DNA of 5,699 nt, from assembly GCA_014729015.1 (NCBI GenBank), contig WJKR01000021.1:1-5699 (forward strand), given 5' to 3'. Position numbers and translations under genes: made by a program. Below are positions 1 through 4,284 of this stretch, piece by piece. This DNA comes from Candidatus Woesearchaeota archaeon (GTDB taxonomy: Archaea; Nanobdellota; Nanobdellia; Woesearchaeales; WJKR01). The notes under the pieces are model-generated. The model was not told the origin of the DNA and did no database searches. It worked only from the letters and a program-made list of their open reading frames with translations. Positions within the stretch are counted from its first letter, which is position 1, and every line of letters starts with the position of its first letter.

Positions 1-62
1 AGATAGAGGAGTACAGCCTTACATACGATGACGTGTTGGCCCCGACGTTTACTAACGGCTGA
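1..62 (+). CDS. C-terminal end of an unidentified plus-strand gene (partial)
   Basis: The frame beginning at base 3 stays open from the window edge to a TGA at 60-62 and encodes the 19-residue tail IEEYSLTYDDVLAPTFTNG. The other two plus frames contain stops in this stretch. The strongest support is geometry: this TGA would abut the stop of the minus-strand gene that begins at base 63. The same zero-gap arrangement occurs at 4983/4984, between two well-identified genes. The tail is too short to assign a family. Its LTYDDVL string resembles the N-terminal motif of IMP dehydrogenase, but here it lies just before a stop, so I treat that as coincidence. Confidence 0.5.
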   Translation, partial: IEEYSLTYDDVLAPTFTNG

Positions 63-872
63 TCATCCTGTCTGCCGGTATTCTTTGCCGCCCATCTTGA
101 CGACTTTGCCTTCCTTCTCCGCCGGCTTGTGCTCGAACCCGAACTGCGAGAGGTATTTGTGGTCGAGCTTGTTGTCTTTATGAGCCTTGACGATGCTATA
201 GAGATGCCTTCCGTTCGCTCGGAGGAGCTTGCCGTGATCGGTCATGTCCGTGCCGTACTTGTCCTTGAGGTGGAGTTTGACTGCTTCTTGGACTTCTAGT
301 GGTTCGTACTTGCCGAGATCCCTCGATATCTTGTTCGAGAAGTAGTTGTCGACGGTTTTCGTGACGGTATACTCCTGGTTCCCTTTGATACCTTGGTTTA
401 GGACTTCCCACACCTTTGCTTCCTTGTCGTCGACGAGTTCGAGGACGTGTTGCATGAAGCTCTGGTCCCTGGTGTATTGCGGGTTGTGCCCTATCTGGCT
501 GTGCAGAAGGTTCATGACGTGCTCGAAGTGCTCTCGCTCGTTCAGGCCTTGTTCCTTGGCGACTTGTTTTGCGCGATCTGCTGCTCGGTGGTTGATGACG
601 TCGAGGTATTCGAGCGCGCGGTTCTTCACGATATCGAGGATCTTGTCCTTGTGGCCGTATGCTTTGTCGTTGTCATTGATGCCCGCTTTCTGGAAGTCTT
701 TCACGGTGTTCTGGTACATCTCGTCGAACTTGAGGTGGTTGTTCTTGGTGAGCACGCCTTGGTACCGCTCTTGGTGCTCGTAGTTGGTATCGATGGTTTT
801 GAGGATTTCTTTGTGATCGACGTCTGAGACGAGGTCGTTGATGTGCTTAATCTCTTTTTCTTCGTCACCCAT
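63..872 (-). CDS. Hypothetical His-rich, Cys-free soluble helical protein (269 aa)
   Basis: I do not recognise this protein. It is hydrophilic and highly charged, with no signal peptide or membrane segment, and most of its length looks alpha-helical. It has about 17 histidines in 269 residues (several near residues 110-130), no cysteine and a single tryptophan. The C-terminus is a loose Lys/Gly-rich tail. The ATG at 872-870 is well supported: the minus-strand GGTGA at 883-879 is a Shine-Dalgarno site, and a TATA box lies about 40 bases upstream of the ATG. These signals make it a real, expressed gene despite the missing family match. It is divergent from the NTase/HEPN gene and shares a 160-bp promoter region with it, so co-regulation is possible. 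The histidines are spread out and do not form an obvious metal-site pattern such as HxH or HExxH. Confidence 0.8.
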   Translation of the reverse strand: MGDEEKEIKHINDLVSDVDHKEILKTIDTNYEHQERYQGVLTKNNHLKFDEMYQNTVKDFQKAGINDNDKAYGHKDKILDIVKNRALEYLDVINHRAADRAKQVAKEQGLNEREHFEHVMNLLHSQIGHNPQYTRDQSFMQHVLELVDDKEAKVWEVLNQGIKGNQEYTVTKTVDNYFSNKISRDLGKYEPLEVQEAVKLHLKDKYGTDMTDHGKLLRANGRHLYSIVKAHKDNKLDHKYLSQFGFEHKPAEKEGKVVKMGGKEYRQTG

Positions 873-878
873 GGTTAT

Positions 879-883
879 TCACC
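879..883 (-). promoter_or_regulatory. Shine-Dalgarno site of the His-rich protein gene
   Basis: The minus strand reads GGTGA six bases before the ATG at 872-870. This is complementary to the anti-SD core at the archaeal 16S rRNA 3' end and fixes the start codon. Confidence 0.7.
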
Positions 884-906
884 TGCGCTTGTTTCAACCT
901 TCCTGC

Positions 907-914
907 TTTATATA
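907..914 (-). promoter_or_regulatory. TATA box for the His-rich protein gene
   Basis: The minus strand reads TATATAAA, preceded by an A-run (915-920) that fits a purine-rich BRE. With the usual archaeal spacing of about 27 bases from the TATA centre, transcription would start near 884. That leaves a leader of about 12 bases, just enough for the GGTGA site. Confidence 0.7.
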
Positions 915-967
915 TTTTTTCTTTGTGAGTGGTGACTCGCCGCTCGTGATTGTTCCGTTGCTCCCGA

Positions 968-982
968 CACAATATTTATAAA
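968..982 (+). promoter_or_regulatory. BRE/TATA promoter of the NTase-HEPN gene
   Basis: The sequence CACAATATTTATAAA holds a textbook TTTATAAA box at 975-982. It matches the uppS promoter (4245-4259) at 14 of 15 positions. Predicted transcription start is near 1005, giving a leader of roughly 28 bases that includes the GAGGTG ribosome site. Confidence 0.8.
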
Positions 983-1017
983 GTGCGGTTGGTTCGTGCC
1001 TCTCATCCTAATTGATT

Positions 1018-1023
1018 GAGGTG
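1018..1023 (+). promoter_or_regulatory. Shine-Dalgarno site that fixes the NTase-HEPN start
   Basis: GAGGTG ends nine bases before the ATG at 1033. An in-frame TTG at 1012 would place this site inside the coding region and has no SD of its own, so 1033 is the better start. Confidence 0.75.
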
Positions 1024-1032
1024 TTTCGTCCT

Positions 1033-2940
1033 ATGCCGAAGAAGAAGCGTACTGCTCATAAGAAAAAGAAACCGACTCCTGCACGGAAAGAACAGTCTGA
1101 GGTCAAACGTTCAGACCTGATGGAGAACTTGCCGGCTGACATGCCGGTGGAGAGCAAGCAGCGCTTGGAAGACATCAAGGTCATGCTGGACAAGTTTCAG
1201 AAGAAGGCGCTGGCGAAGTTCGAGGACTACGTCATGGGCTTGGCCTTGTTGCCGCCGACCAAGGCCAAGGAGGTCGCGAAGCAGGAGGAGCGCGAGCTGT
1301 CCAAGGCAGAGGCGGAAGAGGTCGAGAAGCGCGTCAACGTCTTGTTGTTGGTCGATGATGCTGACAGCAAGAAGATGGGCAAGGAAGAACTCAAGGAAAA
1401 GCTCAGCACTGTCTTCCAGAAGATGGCCAAAGAGGTGGACAAGCACCTCCACCCCGTCACGGTGCTGTTGTCAGAGTTGTGGCAGTCCTGCTATGATGCC
1501 AAGTACGACCTGGTGCAGATGATCGCCATGGCCGCCCCGGTGTATGACAAGGGCATGCTCGCCGCCATCAAGATCTCGGAAATCCACAAAAGCATGGTGC
1601 TCAAGAAGTTCGAGAAATACATCGTCTCCTACGTACTCGCAGGGTCGTTGGTGCAGGGCCGGGCAACGCCGAAATCTGATATTGACGTGTTCATCGTCGT
1701 GGATGACACGGATGTCAAGAAGATGACCCGCGCCGAGTTGAAGGATAAGTTGCGTGCGATCATCATCAGCATGGGCTTCGAGGCCGGCAAGATGACGGGT
1801 ATCGAGAACAAGCTGAACATCCAGGTGTACATCTTGACGGATTTTTGGGAGAACATCAAGGAAGCGAACCCGATCATCTTCACCTTCCTCAGGGACGGCA
1901 TCCCGTTCTATGACCGCGGCATCTTCATGCCCTGGAAGCAGTTGCTGCAGATGGGCCGCATCAAGCCGTCGCCCGAGGCGATTGACATGTTCATGAGCAC
2001 AGGCGAGCAGATGGTGGACCGCATCAAGAGCAAGCTGCGGGACATCGCCATGGACGACTTCTTCTGGGCCGTCCTGACGCCGTCGCAGGCAGCGCTGATG
2101 CTGTACGGCGTGCCGCCGCCGACGCCGAAGGAGACGCCTTCCTTGCTCAGGGAGATCTTCGTGAAGAAGGAGAAGATATTCAAGGAGGAGCAGGTGAAAT
2201 TGTTGGAGGGCGTGCTGCGTACGCGCAAGTCCATGGAGCACGGCACGAAGAAGCACGTGTCGGGCAGGGAGCTGGACGGGTTGTTGCAGGGATGCGAGAA
2301 GTACTTGCAGGAGCTCAAGCAGCTGTTCAAGCGCATCGATGAGATTAAGGAGAAGGAGTCGGTCGTGGAGTCGTACGAGACGGTCGCCACGGTCGCGCGT
2401 GACGTGCTGCGCATCGAGGGCGTTCACAAGGTCAAGGATGACGCCATCCCGCAGGTGTTCAAGGACACGGTCGTCGCGAAGGGTGTCATGCCGGCACGCA
2501 TTGGTAGGTTGGTCAAGGAGGTCTTCGCGGCCAAGCATGATTATGACAAGGGGAAGTTGACCAAGGCGGAGACGCAGCAGGCCAAGAAGGTTTCCCGGGA
2601 GTTGCTGAAGGACTTGGTCGAGCACCTCCAGTTGAAGCGCGGCCGGGAATTGGAACGGACCAAGATCAGGGTGAAGCATGGCGGGCGGTACGGCGAGGTC
2701 ATCTTGCTAGGCAACCAGGCGTTCATCGTCCATGATATCGACCACGAGGAGAAGGAGATTAGCGTGGCCGATGTCGGCGATGATGGTGGCTTGCAGAAGG
2801 TGCGGGGGGCGTCGCTCGAGGAGCTGGAGCACGCGCTGGCCAAGGTAGAGATCCCTGCCAAGACGTTCATCAAGCAGCCCATCTTCGACGATCTCGTGAA
2901 GCTGTTCGGCAAGGACGTGGAGATACTGGTGAATTATTAG
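1033..2940 (+). CDS. Duplicated nucleotidyltransferase (one copy degenerate) fused to HEPN-like domains (635 aa)
   Basis: This is a large cytoplasmic protein with no signal peptide or membrane segment. Residues 2-25 form a Lys/Arg-rich tail that may contact nucleic acid. Residues 57-176 are a degenerate polymerase-beta-type NTase copy. Residues 191-300 are the intact copy, with G204-S205, exactly ten residues, then D216-x-D218 (GSx10DxD), which bind metal and NTP in this superfamily. The usual third acidic position appears to be Q264. Residues 318-435 resemble a HEPN domain: a helix around DDFFWAVLTPSQAALMLYG, then RKSMEH (398-403, Rx4H), then a closing helix. Residues 443-535 look like a second HEPN with HDYDKG (502-507) and no Arg. 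Residues 541-635 are mixed beta/alpha and unassigned. In bacterial MNT/HEPN pairs, the NTase adenylylates and silences a HEPN RNase; a similar internal control here is inference. The start was chosen by its SD. Lys and Glu codons are mostly AAG and GAG. Confidence 0.85.
   Translation: MPKKKRTAHKKKKPTPARKEQSEVKRSDLMENLPADMPVESKQRLEDIKVMLDKFQKKALAKFEDYVMGLALLPPTKAKEVAKQEERELSKAEAEEVEKRVNVLLLVDDADSKKMGKEELKEKLSTVFQKMAKEVDKHLHPVTVLLSELWQSCYDAKYDLVQMIAMAAPVYDKGMLAAIKISEIHKSMVLKKFEKYIVSYVLAGSLVQGRATPKSDIDVFIVVDDTDVKKMTRAELKDKLRAIIISMGFEAGKMTGIENKLNIQVYILTDFWENIKEANPIIFTFLRDGIPFYDRGIFMPWKQLLQMGRIKPSPEAIDMFMSTGEQMVDRIKSKLRDIAMDDFFWAVLTPSQAALMLYGVPPPTPKETPSLLREIFVKKEKIFKEEQVKLLEGVLRTRKSMEHGTKKHVSGRELDGLLQGCEKYLQELKQLFKRIDEIKEKESVVESYETVATVARDVLRIEGVHKVKDDAIPQVFKDTVVAKGVMPARIGRLVKEVFAAKHDYDKGKLTKAETQQAKKVSRELLKDLVEHLQLKRGRELERTKIRVKHGGRYGEVILLGNQAFIVHDIDHEEKEISVADVGDDGGLQKVRGASLEELEHALAKVEIPAKTFIKQPIFDDLVKLFGKDVEILVNY
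1201..1926 (+). repeat. Diverged tandem duplication of the NTase domain within the gene
   Basis: Protein residues 62-176 and 192-298 align. KFEDYV (62-67) matches KFEKYI (192-197). VNVLLLVDDADSKKM (101-115) matches IDVFIVVDDTDVKKM (217-231), with 14 of 31 identities when extended to residue 131/247. W150 to G174 matches W272 to G296 without a gap, including the P-x-YD-x-G ending. The first copy has PP (74-75) where the second has the catalytic GS, and R100/N102 where the second has D216/D218. It also carries a longer charged insert at about 76-100. Confidence 0.85.
1984..2337 (+). other. HEPN-like domain 1 with Rx4H motif
   Basis: This covers residues 318-435 of the fusion protein. The order is a first helix, a helix with aromatic and Ala residues (341-359) ending in YGV, a Pro-rich turn (361-369), a helix leading to R398-K-S-M-E-H403, and a last long helix (412-435). 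That order and motif fit the HEPN superfamily, where Rx4-6H is the RNase active site. The residue two after the His, which is Tyr in the adenylylated RX4HXY motif of HepT toxins, is T405 here. The domain call rests on pattern recognition without a profile search. Confidence 0.65.
2359..2637 (+). other. HEPN-like domain 2, apparently non-catalytic
   Basis: This covers residues 443-535. A helix ending VLRIEGV (458-464) is followed by VFKDTVVAKGVMP (475-487), a helix to HDYDKGKL (502-509) and a final amphipathic helix. This resembles the DNA/nucleotide-binding-type HEPN pattern that ends in R-x3-DYD. Here the Arg position is Ala (A499 in my alignment), so no RNase activity is expected. Confidence 0.5.
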
Positions 2941-2950
2941 CGGTTGCCGA

Positions 2951-2962
2951 AACCATTAAATA
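2951..2962 (+). promoter_or_regulatory. Probable TATA box of the CBS-zinc ribbon gene
   Basis: AACCATTAAATA lies 17 bases after the previous stop codon, and its TATA-like core is ATTAAATA. The spacing predicts a start near 2983-2985 and a short leader carrying the SD. The box is weaker than the other plus-strand promoters, so read-through from the upstream gene may also contribute. Confidence 0.5.
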
Positions 2963-2986
2963 GTCTTCTTCCTACCCTTTCTTATT

Positions 2987-2993
2987 AGGTGAT
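2987..2993 (+). promoter_or_regulatory. Shine-Dalgarno site of the CBS-zinc ribbon gene
   Basis: AGGTGAT is a seven-base match to the anti-SD sequence, six bases before the ATG at 3000. An ATG at 2992 overlaps it but meets a stop after three codons. Confidence 0.8.
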
Positions 2994-2999
2994 GTCGGT

Positions 3000-3551
3000 A
3001 TGAAGATGGGGTATGTGGTCGCTGATGCCATGACGACCAAGCCGTTGACGGTCTCGCCGAAGACATCGATTAAGGAGTGCGCTGCCCTGATGAAGCAGCA
3101 CGACGTGAGCAGCATGCTCGTCAAGCAGGACAAGGAGCTCGTCGGTATCGTGACAGGCAAGGATTACGTGTACAAGGCCGCGGTGCAGGGCTTGTCAGGC
3201 GGTGACCCGGTCAGCACTATCATGTCCAAGGTGAAGTACACGGTCGAGCCCGATGCGGACATCGTGGACGCGTTGAAGCGCATGAACAAGTACAACGTGC
3301 GTCATTTGCCGGTGATGGATGATGATGAGTTCGTCGGTTATATCACCATGACTACTATCTTGAAGATCGAGCCGCAGCTGTTCGAGTTGTTCGCTGAGAA
3401 GATTGAGTTGCGTGGTATTAGCCCTGAGAGTTCGTTGCGGGACGCGTTTGACCGGGAGTTGTCTGGGCAGTGCGAGTCGTGCGGTAATTATTCTTCGCGT
3501 TTGGTGGAGAGCGAGGGCAGGATGGTCTGCCCTAACTGCGTGTTACGGTAG
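3000..3551 (+). CDS. Two-CBS-domain protein with C-terminal zinc ribbon (183 aa)
   Basis: This is a cytoplasmic regulatory-type protein with no catalytic domain. CBS domain 1 spans about residues 8-62, starting at DAMTTKPLTV and ending in the typical GIVTGKD (49-55). CBS domain 2 spans about 73-125 (IMSKVKYTV to GYITMTTIL) and lacks the Asp of the GIVTxxD ending. Such tandem pairs (Bateman modules) usually bind adenosine ligands such as AMP, ATP or SAM. After a linker helix, C158-x2-C161 and C177-x2-C180 form a zinc ribbon that could contact nucleic acid or a partner protein. The gene follows the NTase-HEPN gene by 59 bp on the same strand, with its own TATA and SD. Its 3' end overlaps the convergent transglutaminase-like gene by 9 bp. 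The ligand and target cannot be read from sequence. Confidence 0.92.
   Translation: MKMGYVVADAMTTKPLTVSPKTSIKECAALMKQHDVSSMLVKQDKELVGIVTGKDYVYKAAVQGLSGGDPVSTIMSKVKYTVEPDADIVDALKRMNKYNVRHLPVMDDDEFVGYITMTTILKIEPQLFELFAEKIELRGISPESSLRDAFDRELSGQCESCGNYSSRLVESEGRMVCPNCVLR
3471..3539 (+). other. Zinc ribbon: two CxxC pairs in the CBS protein
   Basis: C158/C161 and C177/C180 are separated by 15 residues, the usual spacing for a small treble-clef or ribbon knuckle. These are the only cysteine pairs in the protein; the other Cys is C27. Confidence 0.8.
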
Positions 3552-4202
3552 TGCTCGTGCTTCTCCCGGGCCGCATTCCTTGCACGTCGCGTCGTACAGC
3601 ACCCATTCCTTCGCGTATGGTTTCGAGAAGAGCTTGCTCTGCGGCAGCCATGCCTCGACCGAGACGTGGCGTGGCGTGTGCTTGAATCGCGTGAGGATGC
3701 CGACGCTGCGCATGAGGCTGGCGAGGAGTATGGCGTGGCCGTCGCAGTCAGCGGCTCCTGCGAGGAGGGTTTCTTGCGGCAATTCGTAGTATTCGTTGAT
3801 GGGGTCTTTGACGTACGCGATGTTTTCTTGCACGAAGTAGTGCAGCGCGTCTGCGTAGCACCGGTCGTCCGCCTTGCTGCACGCGCTGGTCACGATGCCT
3901 GCCGCGACGGCCTTGATGTCGGGGTGGTCGTGGGTGACGTACTGGTCGATGTCGTTGCTCGTCGGCCGCTCCGGGACGGCGAGGCTTGCTGGTAGCACGT
4001 CGCTGATCGCGGGGATGTCGTTGCGCTTCGGCCTGACGGGCAGGGAGTCGCTGGGGAATGCCCAGAGCGCTAGGAGCATGATTAGGATGACCGCTCCGAG
4101 GTAGTAGGGGAGCATGTTGCGGGGTTTGGGAAGCTTGTCCTTGTCGGTGATGACTTCTTCCAGTATTTTTTGGTGTTCGTCGTCGCTTGCTGCTGTGCTC
4201 AT
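3543..4202 (-). CDS. Membrane-anchored transglutaminase-like (papain-fold) protein (219 aa)
   Basis: A charged cytoplasmic N-terminus (1-30) is followed by one membrane helix (about 31-50, MLPYYLGAVILIMLLALWAF). Basic KPR residues precede it, which predicts a cytoplasmic N-terminus and an external C-terminal domain. The domain at about 95-210 is transglutaminase-like: C153 in ADCDGH, H179 in RHVSVEAW and D204 in LYDATC form the expected Cys-His-Asp triad. Family members act as proteases, amidases or cross-linkers, so the substrate is unknown. C108/C115 and C207/C210 could form disulfides outside the cell. The ATG at 4202 is preferred over an in-frame ATG at 4328. It lies about 27 bases from a TATA box, giving a leaderless message, while 4328 would lie inside uppS. 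The stop overlaps the end of the CBS gene. Confidence 0.9.
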   Translation of the reverse strand: MSTAASDDEHQKILEEVITDKDKLPKPRNMLPYYLGAVILIMLLALWAFPSDSLPVRPKRNDIPAISDVLPASLAVPERPTSNDIDQYVTHDHPDIKAVAAGIVTSACSKADDRCYADALHYFVQENIAYVKDPINEYYELPQETLLAGAADCDGHAILLASLMRSVGILTRFKHTPRHVSVEAWLPQSKLFSKPYAKEWVLYDATCKECGPGEARALP

Positions 4203-4226
4203 GCGGTGCTCTTTTGTACGGGGCGT

Positions 4227-4232
4227 TTTAAA
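4227..4232 (-). promoter_or_regulatory. TATA box of the transglutaminase-like gene (leaderless)
   Basis: The palindromic TTTAAA is centred about 27 bases from the A of the ATG at 4202. Transcription would start at or within a base or two of the start codon, and no SD lies upstream, so the message is probably leaderless. Confidence 0.65.
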
Positions 4233-4244
4233 CCTTTCCTTTTG

Positions 4245-4259
4245 CACAAGATTTATAAA
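4245..4259 (+). promoter_or_regulatory. BRE/TATA promoter of uppS (leaderless)
   Basis: CACAAGATTTATAAA contains TTTATAAA at 4252-4259. Its centre lies about 29 bases before the ATG at 4285, placing the transcript start within a few bases of the start codon. No SD is present. The box lies back to back with the minus-strand TTTAAA, 19 bp apart. Confidence 0.8.
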
Positions 4260-4284
4260 TGGTCCTTGGACTTTGTTTGCCAGC

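Noticed and set aside
24..44. LTYDDVL peptide resembling the IMP dehydrogenase N-terminal motif
   Set aside because: In that enzyme the motif is near the N-terminus and followed by hundreds of residues, whereas here a stop codon comes seven residues later.
927..938. Short inverted repeat GAGT-GGTG-ACTC in the divergent promoter region
   Set aside because: The arms are only four bases long and there is no second copy, so it is not distinguishable from chance as an operator or hairpin.
1012..1032. TTG at 1012 as the start of the NTase-HEPN protein
   Set aside because: The GAGGTG ribosome site at 1018-1023 would be inside the coding region, and it is ideally placed for the ATG at 1033.
1471..2679. 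A 402-codon open frame on the minus strand opposite the NTase-HEPN gene
   Set aside because: It is antisense to a protein with recognisable domains, has a Leu/Arg/His-rich low-complexity translation and lacks its own promoter. It results from the G/C-ending codons of the real gene.
4166..4171. T-run on the plus strand as terminator of the CBS gene
   Set aside because: It is more than 600 bases past the stop and inside the opposing gene, too far to assign with any confidence.
4114..4284. A longer uppS product starting at 4114
   Set aside because: The added 57 residues lie antisense to the transglutaminase-like gene and across the uppS TATA box, and the family begins at the ATG at 4285.
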